A stretch of 64,000 bases of DNA from Cecembia calidifontis. GTDB lineage: Bacteria; Bacteroidota; Bacteroidia; Cytophagales; Cyclobacteriaceae. The stretch lies in assembly GCF_004216715.1 (NCBI RefSeq), contig NZ_SGXG01000001.1, positions 3,518,501 through 3,582,500 of the forward strand, in the 5' to 3' direction. A model generated the notes under the pieces. That model worked only from the letters and a program-made list of their open reading frames with translations. It ran no database searches and had not been told where the DNA came from. A program made the translations under genes and the position numbers. The stretch's first letter is position 1. Each line of letters opens with the position of its first letter. Below are positions 27,031-36,346 of the stretch, piece after piece.

Positions 27031-27153
27031 GATATGTTTTTGCGGAACAAAACGGAACGACTGACGAACACCGCTTTACCTGCGTTGGGGTGTGCGCTGG
27101 GAAAAGCAAGTGTGGCACGGTATGGAATGCAGCGTAGCGGAATGGAATAACGG

Positions 27154-27239
27154 GCTACTCTTGCTGTGCGGTGCTGGAAGTGGGTGAATGAAGAGAGTGA
27201 GGCACGAACGAACGGAATGAACCTACTGGAAGCACATGG
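27154..27239. repeat. 85-base direct repeat, copy 2
   Basis: Second copy of the unit at 26647..26731, 507 bases downstream in the same orientation. It starts GCTACTCTTGCTGTGCGGTG and ends CACATGG. Confidence 0.65.
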
Positions 27240-27441
27240 GTGCAGGGAGGGTTATGGAAAATCTAATACGCAAATTTCAAAATCCTGACTGCTCCTCGCA
27301 TTACGAAGGCGAAAACAATACCACCAATGGCAAAAGGGTGGGGAGGTAAAATCAAATTAGACTTTAGCCCTGCTATTGCTCGGTATTTTTTTATTTTCAG
27401 AAAGGAAGGAAATTTTTTAATTCAATTTTTTGGGGTTGGAA

Positions 27442-27510
27442 ATAAGCACACTCTTTATGCAGCTTTGGTTCGTGGGTAGAATTGAGTGGCTGCAAAATGG
27501 GTGTGCTTAT
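27442..27510. repeat. Stem structure beside the CDF gene (unit D)
   Basis: ATAAGCACAC/GTGTGCTTAT pair perfectly over 10 bp (27442..27451 with 27501..27510), and inside them TGCAGC/GCTGCA pair over 6 bp. It lies nine bases past the CDF stop codon on the minus strand but lacks a T run, so it is not a standard terminator. Confidence 0.5.
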
Positions 27511-27519
27511 GAGGGTTGG

Positions 27520-28317
27520 CTATTTAGCAAGTTGTAATATTCTGTATGCTCCCCTTGCTACAATGATAAATACAATTGCTCCTATGATTAAGTCAGGATA
27601 GGATGAATTGAGCCAATTCACTAAAAGTCCTGCTGTTATTACTCCTGTGTTAATGATTACATCATTTGAAGTGAAAATCATACTCGCTTGCATATGGGCT
27701 TCTTTACTTTTGTGCTTTTGCAAGAGGTAAAGACAAAATACGTTTGCAATTAATGCCAGAACAGAAACAACAATCATTGTTTTAAAATCGGGCATCGCTT
27801 CTATTCCGATAAAACGCCTGATGACTTCTACAAAGCCAATAATTGCTAAAATTATTTGAAAGTAACCTGCAAATTTGGCAATGTTATTTTTTAAGGCGAT
27901 TGTTCCACCTACAGCGAATAAGGCTAATGCGTAAACAATGCTGTCGGCAAGCATATCTAAACTGTCTGCTATTAATCCCATTGAATTGGAAAAAATACCG
28001 AACAGCATTTCCAATCCAAAGAAAACGAAATTTATTATTAGGACTATCCAAAGTACTTTCCGTTGGCTTTTGTTGGTGTCTGCTTCAATAGTTGCATTGG
28101 TTTCTTCGGTTGAAATCAATGTGGTATTAAGATTTAGTGTTTCCAAAGCCGATAAAATCAGCTCTGGGTTTCCGCTATGATATACGTCTAATTTTCGGTT
28201 GGGAATATCAAATTCAAGAGTTTTTATCTGTTCAAAATTTTGAAGTTTCATTCTCACCATTTGCTCCTCACTTGGGCAGTCCATTTTTTGGATTTTGAAT
28301 ATTGTCCTTTGCATCAT
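27520..28317 (-). CDS. Cation diffusion facilitator (CDF) transporter with N-terminal metal-binding-like domain
   Basis: The 265-aa protein opens with a ferredoxin-like HMA-type domain of about 70 residues carrying a MDCPSEEQ motif (single Cys), then a CDF membrane domain: LIADSLDMLADSIVYALALF matches the SxxDxxxD metal site of TM2, and TSNDVIINTGVITAGLLVNW the second site of TM5 (N-D rather than H-D). The usual cytosolic C-terminal domain is absent. It is likely a heavy-metal exporter, consistent with the mer and czc neighbours. Metal specificity unknown. Confidence 0.82.
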   Translation of the reverse strand: MMQRTIFKIQKMDCPSEEQMVRMKLQNFEQIKTLEFDIPNRKLDVYHSGNPELILSALETLNLNTTLISTEETNATIEADTNKSQRKVLWIVLIINFVFFGLEMLFGIFSNSMGLIADSLDMLADSIVYALALFAVGGTIALKNNIAKFAGYFQIILAIIGFVEVIRRFIGIEAMPDFKTMIVVSVLALIANVFCLYLLQKHKSKEAHMQASMIFTSNDVIINTGVITAGLLVNWLNSSYPDLIIGAIVFIIVARGAYRILQLAK

Positions 28318-28370
28318 CCTAAAGTTTTAGCTTAATTCCTACGTTGATTTAAAAACTATCAAGCGGTGTT

Positions 28371-29708
28371 TTAAATGTTTTTTAATGGTATGACCTCCCT
28401 GTACTTGCCACCGGATGTCTGTTCAGGCAGTTCTTCAGCTTGTTCCAGGGTGATGTTATCAAGTCTATTCTCTTTTAGCGCACCAGTTAGCTCTGCGAGT
28501 ACTTTTTGCCAAACCAGCTCAGGTTCTGCACCTGCCGAAAGCTTCAGACGTACACGGAGATTTGTCGGACTGGTCTGCACAAGCTGGAACAAATCAATTC
28601 CGGAAATATGTGCAGCTACAGCGCTGAATGCCAAAGGCGCAATAGTTACTTTTTCTCCATCCTTAGGAAAAGTAAGCACATCAGAAGAGCGGCCTTGTAC
28701 ACGAATAGCCGGAAGCGGGTTACCACACTTACAGGGTTCGGGCTTCTGCAAAACACTATCTCCAAGATCATAGCGAAGTATGGGCTGTATTTTATTAGCA
28801 AGATTGCTTATCAGTACCGTGTACGACTGTTTCCCAGGAGAAACGGGCTTGTAGTCTTTATCAACAGGTTCAACCACTACCCAATCACTGTCAACATGCA
28901 GCCAGCCATATCTGCATCTATAACTTAGAAAAGGGCACTCAGTAGCGGCATAGCTATCATATACTTTTGCTTTAAATGCTTCAGAAATACGCACGAACTC
29001 TCTTTCAGGAACGCCTTCTGCGGAAAGTACGATAAGTGCCGGATTAATATGCAAGCGTCCTGCTTCCTGTTCGCTGGCAAGAAGTGAACCCATACTTGCA
29101 TAAGGAGCAAGAAGGATGGGTTGAAATTGATTTAGTTTTTCCACCATTTCATGCATAGGCATACTTACAGGTAAGACAAGGAATCTTTTGCTACGTTTCT
29201 TTTGTAAGCGCACAGCAGCTATTGCCGAAGCAAAATGGCCGCCCATAGCATTTACCATAGCTAAACGTCCTCGACCTTTGAGAATGCGAAGGAGGTCACT
29301 AAAACTCAGCCAGGAACTCAAAGTGCGAAATCCAAGAGCGCCCGCTACTTTGAAGCTTCTCTCATCAATCAGGAATATTCCCTTCTTTCCTGTAGTTCCG
29401 GAAGTAGTGGCCACCGTGTATTTGTCTAAGAAATACTCTCCGATGAACTCCGGCTTATCAACAAAAACCTGAACCTTTTCGAGGGTTACCTCTGTATCTG
29501 TAACAAAATCATTAAAATGCTCCATTAACTCCTTTTTATTTGTAACGGGTAACAGCTTCGTATCTTCAACATGCACTGGCAAGTGTTTGTATAATTCACG
29601 ATAGTATGGTGAGTTAGCCCGTGCGTAATTCACCATTTCGGCAAAGCGATTTTTTTGTCTTTTTTCGATTGCATTTTTTCCTTGCTTTAAGGTTATAACT
29701 GTATCCAC
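28371..29708 (-). CDS. Phenylacetate-CoA ligase-like adenylating enzyme (PaaK/CapK family)
   Basis: The 445-aa protein has the AMP-binding P-loop-like motif TTSGTTGKKGIF, an adenine-binding region (YDSYAATECPFL), a catalytic Asp block (ILRYDLGDSVLQ) and a PaaK-type C-terminal domain beginning VQGRSSDVLTF. The N-terminal segment (FAEMVNYARANSPYYRELY) is typical of the family. It activates a carboxylic acid as acyl-adenylate; whether CoA is the acceptor is unknown. Its position between CDF and Czc genes is curious, and its role in metal resistance, if any, is not evident. Confidence 0.85.
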   Translation of the reverse strand: MDTVITLKQGKNAIEKRQKNRFAEMVNYARANSPYYRELYKHLPVHVEDTKLLPVTNKKELMEHFNDFVTDTEVTLEKVQVFVDKPEFIGEYFLDKYTVATTSGTTGKKGIFLIDERSFKVAGALGFRTLSSWLSFSDLLRILKGRGRLAMVNAMGGHFASAIAAVRLQKKRSKRFLVLPVSMPMHEMVEKLNQFQPILLAPYASMGSLLASEQEAGRLHINPALIVLSAEGVPEREFVRISEAFKAKVYDSYAATECPFLSYRCRYGWLHVDSDWVVVEPVDKDYKPVSPGKQSYTVLISNLANKIQPILRYDLGDSVLQKPEPCKCGNPLPAIRVQGRSSDVLTFPKDGEKVTIAPLAFSAVAAHISGIDLFQLVQTSPTNLRVRLKLSAGAEPELVWQKVLAELTGALKENRLDNITLEQAEELPEQTSGGKYREVIPLKNI

Positions 29709-29814
29709 GAGCAGCCACAGAATATTGTCTTTTATTCCTGACAGGCCTTTGTGATCCCTTTTTTTTGATTTGCCATTACTTTACTCGTTTAATGTTGTAC
29801 TACCTTTTAAGCTA

Positions 29815-31005
29815 TCAGTCGTCATCTCCTGTTTCCCCCTTTTTCATTTCGGAAATCAGGTAGTAGGCATTGTTCATAGCAAACAATGCCCCGGCCGGAA
29901 TTTCCTGAAGGAACTTCACTGCTATCCACCCATTGCTTGAGATGCCTGTTACTACTTCTATTGGGGTAAAAATCCAGCGCCCGCTTTCGCCTTCTGTTTT
30001 CCGTTCGGCCAGGAAAGCGAGGAATTGATCCCCTTCACGTATGATTGCACTTTCAGGCAGCGCATACGTTTCCGCGCTGTCGGTTAGTACCTGACCTTTG
30101 ATATACATGCCAGGTATTAGATTGCCGCTCTTGTTTTCAATCTCTGCATGTACGCGTACCGCCTTGGGATCTTGCTCAAATTTTTTGCCTACGGAGTATA
30201 TCTCAGCGTAAAGTTCTTTTCCTGGTAAAGTCTCTACAGTAAACCTTACCCGTTGACCTTCTTTTACCTTGTGCACATCTTTTTCAAAGATCATAAGTTC
30301 TGCAAGGATGTGGTCAATGTTTACAATTTCAAAAAGAACTTTTTCAGGCTGTACAAACTGACCTGTTCTAACTTCTACGCTTACTATTGAACCATCAATC
30401 GGGCTTATTACCGGCACCTGGTCATAAAAATTGCCTTCCTTGATCCGGACAGGGTTCATCCCGAACTGGCGCAATTGGGATTCCAGGCTTTTTACCATTC
30501 CCTGGGTGGAGCGATAGTCGGCTTGTGTTTGTTGAAAAGCTTTGCCTGAGCCCACTTCTTCTTCATAAAGCCTTTTCTGTCGCTGATAATCCTGCTCCAG
30601 GAACTGGAGGTTATTCCAGGTTTCCAAATAATCGCCTTGCAAGCGGGTGAGGTTTGGATGCGTGAGGTAAGCCAATACCTGCCCTTTCTTTACCTCATCT
30701 CCCTCGATCACTTTTATGGAAGAAACATTGGCCCCGATAATGGCCGTTACGGTAGCTTCATTTTGAGGCGGCACTTTCAGTTGGCCATTGGCCTGCACCA
30801 TTGAGGAGAGATTTTTAAGTGGCAGTGTATCCACTTTCATATCCAGTGCTTCAAATTGCTCAGCGGACAGTTCTACAATTTCACTACCTTCTTCGTGTTC
30901 GTGATGGGCGGCTTCTTTTTCACCTGATTCTTCTTTTCCACCACAGGCCACGGTGAAAGCAACTGCAGCGAGGACTATTATAAATTGCGTTATATTAAAT
31001 TTCAT
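29815..31005 (-). CDS. czcB: RND efflux periplasmic adaptor (CzcB/CusB-like)
   Basis: The 396-aa lipoprotein (FIIVLAAVAFTVAC, Cys21) has a His/Glu-rich segment just after the lipid anchor (AAHHEHEEGSE), a barrel-sandwich hybrid domain (VTAIIGANVSSIKVIEGDEV; PVISPIDGSIVSVEVRTGQF), an alpha-hairpin between them and a beta-barrel domain (VRFTVETLPGKELYAEIYSV). It bridges the inner-membrane pump and outer-membrane channel and may deliver metal through the His-rich tail. The gene follows the czcA-type gene by 11 bases. Confidence 0.9.
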   Translation of the reverse strand: MKFNITQFIIVLAAVAFTVACGGKEESGEKEAAHHEHEEGSEIVELSAEQFEALDMKVDTLPLKNLSSMVQANGQLKVPPQNEATVTAIIGANVSSIKVIEGDEVKKGQVLAYLTHPNLTRLQGDYLETWNNLQFLEQDYQRQKRLYEEEVGSGKAFQQTQADYRSTQGMVKSLESQLRQFGMNPVRIKEGNFYDQVPVISPIDGSIVSVEVRTGQFVQPEKVLFEIVNIDHILAELMIFEKDVHKVKEGQRVRFTVETLPGKELYAEIYSVGKKFEQDPKAVRVHAEIENKSGNLIPGMYIKGQVLTDSAETYALPESAIIREGDQFLAFLAERKTEGESGRWIFTPIEVVTGISSNGWIAVKFLQEIPAGALFAMNNAYYLISEMKKGETGDDD

Positions 31006-31016
31006 TTTTATGCTTT

Positions 31017-34000
31017 TTATTTGTTAGATGTATTGAGATAGTACTCCAATTGAAACTTTGATTCCAGGTATTGATTCAGGGCTTCCTGTGCCTTTACTTC
31101 TACCTGCACGGCTTCCTTCAGATTTTGAATAAAAGAGACATAATCAATCGCCCCTTCTTTGTAAGCCAGAACAGCTCCCTGCCTTTGCTCACGGGCCAGT
31201 GGCAAGGCTTCGTCTTCATAAAAACGCCAGGAGGCCAGCCATTTCCGATATTGCTGCAGCAGCGATTGGTATCCTGCCTGCAACTCAAACTGTGTCTGTC
31301 GGTATTCCTGCTCTGCGATCTGCTGTTGGATTTTAGCAGATTGTAGCCTGCCTTGTTGTGGTAAAAAGGACAAAGGAATGGAAACACCAATCCGGAACTG
31401 ATAAAATCCTGATTGCCCTTCTATCTTCTGAGCTCCATACTGAGCGTTTAACTTTGGCAGGAGGTTTGCTATAGCGGCCTTTCTTTCTGCATCCGTCACC
31501 TTGATCTGTTGTAATGCTATTTGAAGAATGGGATGGGTACTTATCGAATCATTTAACAGGAGAGGCATAGTTAAAGACTCTTGTCCGGAAGAGGTAACAG
31601 TGTATAAGGTATCACTCACCAGCCAAAGGTTAAGCTTGCCCACAGCAGTGATATATTCATATTCCATCTGTTCTTTTTGCAGGGTTACCTGTTTCACCTG
31701 ATTGCTTGCTGCCAAATAAGCGAGCCTGGAGGTTTCTTCCACTTCATAGCGGATCTGCGCTGCCTTTTGAAATTCCTGGTAAACCGAATCTAATTGATTA
31801 TATAGTTCCAGGTTCTTTCTTGCAATGTAAGCTGCAGCGTAAGCTTGTTTTACCTGTTGCATTAGCTCAAGTTCACTGAGGTTCAAAGCTGCTTCCGCTA
31901 AAACCACTTTTTGCTTTTGAACCTTCAACTTGGGAGCTATACTAAAAATATCTATGTTCTGCTGCTGTATACCAATGGTGGTGTAAACGCCCCGGCCGCT
32001 TTTTTTTTCGATCTCTTCGCCTTCAGTAAATATCTGTGTGTTACCTAAATTCCAAGCTGTTTTTTTAAGGGTTTCTTGCTGTTCTATCTTCAATCTTGCG
32101 GACTTTATTTTTGGATAATTGGCTATGGCCTTATTTACCGCTTCTTCTATGGTAATAGCAGGCAGGCTATCTGCCTGCTGTGCTTTTAAAGGCACAGCGA
32201 ACATGCTAAACCCACCGATCAACAATACAATAACCGCACTCTTGCCAATTGATGGCGTGAAAGACCGGGTTTCTGTCCACCGGTACAGAATTGGCAAAAC
32301 AAAAAGTGTCAATAAGGTTGCGCTTATCATTCCCCCAATAACTACTGTGGCCAGTGGCCTTTGTACTTCAGCACCTGCAGAGGTGGAAATGGCCATTGGT
32401 AAAAAACCAAGTACATCTGTTAATGCAGTCAGCATAATAGGCCGAATCCTGCGCCTGGCCCCTTGTCTTATCCGCTCGCCCAAATCAGTTACCCCTTCTT
32501 CTTTAAGTTTGTTCCATCCACTGATCAATACCAATCCATTAAGAACAGCTACCCCAAAAAGGACGATAAACCCAATCCCTGCCGATATACTGAAAGGCAT
32601 GTCCCTGAGCCAAAGTGAAAATACACCACCAATAGCTGCTAAGGGAATGGCGATGTAGATCATGGCCGTTTGCTTAAAAGAGCGCAATGCGAAAAAGATC
32701 AGGATGAAGATCAATGCCAAAGCAATAGGTACTACAACCTTTAAGCGGGCGGTTGCCCTTTCAAGGTTTTCGAAAGCCCCTCCATACCTGATGTAATATC
32801 CTGCAGGCAGCTCTAACTGATTGTTTAGCTTTTGCTGAATTTCCTGTACCAATGACTTTACGTCCCTGCCACGTACGTTTACTCCCACATAAATCCTCCT
32901 GTTCGTATTGTCCCGGCTGATCTGCATTGGACCGGGTTCATAGCTGATATTGGCTACTTCTCTTAAAGGTATCTGTGTGCCATTAGGTGTGTTAATGTAT
33001 AAGTTCTTAAGATCATCTATATTGGTACGATGTGCCGAATCCAGGCGTACCACCAGATCAAAACGTTTTTCACCTTCAAAGATCACTCCGGCTTTGCCGC
33101 CCGCAAAAGCAGTTTGGATTAGGTTGTTGATATAACTTATATTCATTCCATATTGCGCAAGCTCGTCTCTTTCATACTTGATTGTTATCTGTGGGAGACC
33201 GGTTGTCGCCTCCACACGCATGTCCCCGATGCCCTGAGTTCCTTCTATTATTTCAGAAACTTCCTGTGCTTTTTCTGCCAGTATACTTATATCCTCCCCA
33301 TACAATTTAATGGCTACATCTTCCCGGACGCCTTCGAGCAACTCATTAAAGCGCATTTCTATGGGCTGCGTAAATTCAAAATTTACACCAGGAATCAGGC
33401 TGACCTTTTCCTTCATTTTCTCAACAAGCTCCTCTTTTGAACTAGCAGAGACCCATTCATCTTCAGGTTTGAGAATCACAAAAACATCTGCAAAGTCAAA
33501 AGGCATGGGATCGGTTGGGACTTCTGCAACTCCAATTCGGCTCACGATTTTTTCTACCTCCGGGAAATTGGATTTTACGATCCGCTCTATTTTGGTAGTA
33601 GTTTCGATAGTTTCTGAAAGGGAACTGCCGGGTTTAAGGATAGCATGAAAAGCAATATCCCCTTCATCGAGCTGTGGGATGAACTCACCACCCATTCGGG
33701 TAAAAGTGAAAATAGCCAGGGCAAAAAGGACTACCGAAGAGCCGATGATAATTGCGGTTCTTTTTAGGACACCACCCAGTGCTTTTTCATATTTATCTTC
33801 CAGCCAAATAACAATCTTATCGCCCCATGATTTTTTCTCTTTTTGGGGGACTCGAATAAAAAGACTGGAAATCATAGGCACATAAGTAAGGCAAAGGATC
33901 ATGGCACCCATCATGGCAAACATGAATGTGAAAGCCATGGGTTTAAACATTTTACCTTCCACACCTTCTAGAAAGAGTATGGGTATGAAAACAATGAGAA

Positions 34001-35366
34001 TGATGAGTTGGCCGAAGAAGGCAGCATTCATCATTTTGCTTGAAGCTGTGTAAGTAGTCTCGTCACGCTCTTTGGCGTTGATTTCCTTTCCCTTTCGCAT
34101 CCGCTGATACAGGAAGAAAACCGTGCCCTCTACAATGATCACCGCTCCATCGACTATTATTCCAAAGTCAATTGCCCCAAGGCTCATCAGATTGGCCCAT
34201 ACGTCAAAAATATTCATAAGAATGAAGGCAAAGAGCAAGGACAATGGAATAGTTGAAGCCACAATCAATCCACCACGCCAGTTGCCAAGCAGGAAAACCA
34301 ACACAAATATTACGATCAACGCTCCTTCAATAAGGTTAGTGGCCACTGTACCAGTTGTATCAGAAATTAACTCGCTTCTGTCAAGGATCGGTTCTATAAC
34401 AACCCCTTCAGGTAATGACTGCTGAATTTGTGCCATTCGCTCCTTTACATTTTCAACCACTTCATTGGAATTTGCACCTTTGAGCATCATTACAAGACCT
34501 CCAACCACTTCTCCTTCTCCGTCCTGTGTTAGTGCACCATATCGAACCGCTGAACCATACTGGACTTTAGCCACATCTTTAATTTGAATGGGAATACCAT
34601 CTACCGTCTTTACAACAATTTTTTCAATATCCGAGAGGCTTCGGGCTAATCCCTCTCCACGGATAAAATTGGCTTGGTGGTTTTTCTCTATATAGGCTCC
34701 GCCTGTATTCTCATTATTGAGCTCCAACGCTTCAAATATGTCTGTAATCGTTAAGCCAATGGCTTTAAGTTCATCGGGATTGACCGCCACTTCATATTGC
34801 TTTATAGTCCCTCCGATGGCATTAACCTCTATTACTCCCGGCACCATTGCCATCTGTCGTTGTACAATCCAATCTTGCATGGTGCGCAGATCACTAATGC
34901 TGTATTTGCCCTTAAAAGCGGAATCAACTTTTAAGGTATATTGATATACTTCTCCTAAACCGGTAGTAATAGGCCCCATAGAGGTTTTCCCGAATCCTTC
35001 GGGTATTTCTTCTTTTAATTCAGTGAGTTTTTCACTCACCAGCTGTCGCGGCAAATAGGTTCCCATGTCGTCTTCAAAGACAATGGTCACTACTGAAAGG
35101 CCGAACCTGGATATGGATCTAATTTCTATGACCCCAGGCAGATTAGATACAGCCACTTCTATCGGGTAAGTAACAAACTGTTCTATATCCTCGGTACCCA
35201 AATTGGGTGCTTGTGTGATAACCTGTACCTGGTTATTGGTAATGTCAGGCACAGCATCAAGCGGTACCTGGGTCATGCTCCATATTCCTCCAACAATGAG
35301 GGCAATGGTAAGCAAGCCTATAATTAGCTTATTCTTTATTGAGAATGATATTATCTGATTGATCAT
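31017..35366 (-). CDS. czcA: CzcA/CusA-type heavy-metal RND pump fused to a TolC-like outer membrane factor
   Basis: At 1449 aa it exceeds the usual ~1040 aa of HME-RND pumps by some 400 residues. Residues 1 to about 1040 are the pump: RND start (MINQIISFSIKNKLIIGLL), TM4 proton-relay signature DFGIIVDGAVIIVE, and late TM segments (GFIVLFGVAVLNGLVLISGW). After another hydrophobic segment (VIVLLIGGFSMFAVPLKAQQ, which looks like an internal signal sequence) the rest is a TolC/CzcC-like outer membrane factor (ITIEEAVNKAIANYPKIKSA; AALNLSELELMQQVKQAYAA). Such fusions are known in Bacteroidota. Likely export of divalent or monovalent heavy metals; the exact metal is not determined. Confidence 0.92.
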   Translation of the reverse strand: MINQIISFSIKNKLIIGLLTIALIVGGIWSMTQVPLDAVPDITNNQVQVITQAPNLGTEDIEQFVTYPIEVAVSNLPGVIEIRSISRFGLSVVTIVFEDDMGTYLPRQLVSEKLTELKEEIPEGFGKTSMGPITTGLGEVYQYTLKVDSAFKGKYSISDLRTMQDWIVQRQMAMVPGVIEVNAIGGTIKQYEVAVNPDELKAIGLTITDIFEALELNNENTGGAYIEKNHQANFIRGEGLARSLSDIEKIVVKTVDGIPIQIKDVAKVQYGSAVRYGALTQDGEGEVVGGLVMMLKGANSNEVVENVKERMAQIQQSLPEGVVIEPILDRSELISDTTGTVATNLIEGALIVIFVLVFLLGNWRGGLIVASTIPLSLLFAFILMNIFDVWANLMSLGAIDFGIIVDGAVIIVEGTVFFLYQRMRKGKEINAKERDETTYTASSKMMNAAFFGQLIILIVFIPILFLEGVEGKMFKPMAFTFMFAMMGAMILCLTYVPMISSLFIRVPQKEKKSWGDKIVIWLEDKYEKALGGVLKRTAIIIGSSVVLFALAIFTFTRMGGEFIPQLDEGDIAFHAILKPGSSLSETIETTTKIERIVKSNFPEVEKIVSRIGVAEVPTDPMPFDFADVFVILKPEDEWVSASSKEELVEKMKEKVSLIPGVNFEFTQPIEMRFNELLEGVREDVAIKLYGEDISILAEKAQEVSEIIEGTQGIGDMRVEATTGLPQITIKYERDELAQYGMNISYINNLIQTAFAGGKAGVIFEGEKRFDLVVRLDSAHRTNIDDLKNLYINTPNGTQIPLREVANISYEPGPMQISRDNTNRRIYVGVNVRGRDVKSLVQEIQQKLNNQLELPAGYYIRYGGAFENLERATARLKVVVPIALALIFILIFFALRSFKQTAMIYIAIPLAAIGGVFSLWLRDMPFSISAGIGFIVLFGVAVLNGLVLISGWNKLKEEGVTDLGERIRQGARRRIRPIMLTALTDVLGFLPMAISTSAGAEVQRPLATVVIGGMISATLLTLFVLPILYRWTETRSFTPSIGKSAVIVLLIGGFSMFAVPLKAQQADSLPAITIEEAVNKAIANYPKIKSARLKIEQQETLKKTAWNLGNTQIFTEGEEIEKKSGRGVYTTIGIQQQNIDIFSIAPKLKVQKQKVVLAEAALNLSELELMQQVKQAYAAAYIARKNLELYNQLDSVYQEFQKAAQIRYEVEETSRLAYLAASNQVKQVTLQKEQMEYEYITAVGKLNLWLVSDTLYTVTSSGQESLTMPLLLNDSISTHPILQIALQQIKVTDAERKAAIANLLPKLNAQYGAQKIEGQSGFYQFRIGVSIPLSFLPQQGRLQSAKIQQQIAEQEYRQTQFELQAGYQSLLQQYRKWLASWRFYEDEALPLAREQRQGAVLAYKEGAIDYVSFIQNLKEAVQVEVKAQEALNQYLESKFQLEYYLNTSNK

Positions 35367-35521
35367 ATTTTACTTTTTATCAGGCTTTTTGAATGAAAAA
35401 GCTCCAATGCTTTTAACATAGGTAAATGTTAGTTGAATGAATGACCTGACCTTCTGTGATATATAATAAGGTTTGAGATCAATGATTATTGATATTGTAG
35501 TTCGATAACCAATAGCTGTTA

Positions 35522-35547
35522 AACCATAGGGTTAATAGCCTATGGTT
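35522..35547. promoter_or_regulatory. 9-8-9 palindrome upstream of the czc genes
   Basis: AACCATAGG-N8-CCTATGGTT lies 156 bases upstream of the pump start and 20 bases after the DUF6660-like stop. There is no T run on the minus strand, so an operator or mRNA stem is more likely than a terminator. Confidence 0.45.
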
Positions 35548-35566
35548 AAAGCATATCAATAACTTG

Positions 35567-35899
35567 TTAAGAAATTTTTGGAGGATGCCAGATAGAATGA
35601 ATTAAGTCAAAAGAAGTGCCCTCGCTGTAAGTTTCTGGGAACTTTATATTATTAACTAGAACCGGATTGCTAACCATTCTGCTGCTGGTAATAGAAATCA
35701 GGTATCTATGGCCACATTGGCAACCGCAAAGGAGGGGGCAAGTTTCGTCCCCTTCAGTTTCAATATCTTCTTGATCTGAATTTATCTCAATATTAGTTGT
35801 CCAATTTGAAACATTACAATGAACACCTACTATGGGAGTAATTGATAAAATCAAGATAATTCCAACTAACATGCAGGTAAATAATTTCATCAGCCGCAA
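35567..35899 (-). CDS. DUF6660-like small exported Cys-rich protein
   Basis: The 110-aa protein has an N-terminal signal segment (LFTCMLVGIILILSITPIVG), an acidic stretch (NSDQEDIETEGDETC) and a CPLLCGCQCG cluster that could bind a metal. This layout fits small DUF6660 proteins found beside metal-efflux genes in Bacteroidota; the family name is from memory. It lies 36 bases after the Fur-like gene and upstream of the czc genes. Confidence 0.6.
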   Translation of the reverse strand: MRLMKLFTCMLVGIILILSITPIVGVHCNVSNWTTNIEINSDQEDIETEGDETCPLLCGCQCGHRYLISITSSRMVSNPVLVNNIKFPETYSEGTSFDLIHSIWHPPKIS

Positions 35900-35935
35900 A
35901 CTTACCTAAAAGGGAGTGCAATGCCATTGCAAAGT

Positions 35936-36346
35936 TTAGGCACATGCCGAACAAATGCCTTCAATCAGATAATTGGCAAAGTTTGCTTTAAAGCCATTCG
36001 GTAAAGTTGGAGTTGCAATAGGGGTATCCTTTAGGCAATATGTTTTTTCACATTTAGTACATAGGAAATGGATGTGGTTATCTTTTAAACTGCAAATACA
36101 ATCATCATCACAAAGGGCATACTTGATTGCTCCGCTACCGTCATTGATTCTGTGTACCAAGTAGTTTTCTTGAAATGTTTTGAGCGTTCTGAATATGGTT
36201 GACTTATCAGCATTCTCGAAAAGTACTTCAATTTCATTCAAACTTAAAGCACGATTTTGCTCCATTAAGGTTTGTAAAACCAAAAGGCGCATGGCCGTTG
36301 GTTTAATGGATTTCTTTCTAAGTTTTTCTTCTAGTGAGGTGTTCAT
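35936..36346 (-). CDS. Fur-family metal-responsive regulator
   Basis: The frame opens at a TTG at 36355, but ATG at 36346 overlaps the Argonaute stop as ATGA and gives a 136-aa protein. The winged helix (KPTAMRLLVLQTLMEQNRAL, FENADKSTIFRTLKTFQENY) is followed by a Fur dimerisation domain with HIHFLCTKCEKTYCL (CxxC structural zinc) and a C-terminal EGICSACA pair. Which metal it senses (Zn, Fe or other) is not clear. Translational coupling to the Argonaute gene is unexpected, since its obvious targets are the czc genes downstream. Confidence 0.87.
   Translation of the reverse strand: MNTSLEEKLRKKSIKPTAMRLLVLQTLMEQNRALSLNEIEVLFENADKSTIFRTLKTFQENYLVHRINDGSGAIKYALCDDDCICSLKDNHIHFLCTKCEKTYCLKDTPIATPTLPNGFKANFANYLIEGICSACA

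Larger units (their letters stand above)
26291..27441. other. Gene-free 1.15-kb stretch rich in inverted repeats
   Basis: No frame here has credible protein character; the longest (185 codons, minus strand) is compositionally odd and low in typical motifs. The DNA is dense in short inverted repeats, for example GTATTTGTA/TACAAATAC (26549..26557 with 26572..26580), a CCCCCAA/TTGGGGG pair near 26808 and 26870, and the three-way structure at 26971. It also contains a duplicated 85-base unit. Base composition and word use differ from the flanking genes. Confidence 0.6.

Noticed and set aside
35522..35547. Terminator for the DUF6660-like gene
   Set aside because: The stem is good but no T run follows on the minus strand; listed instead as a possible operator.
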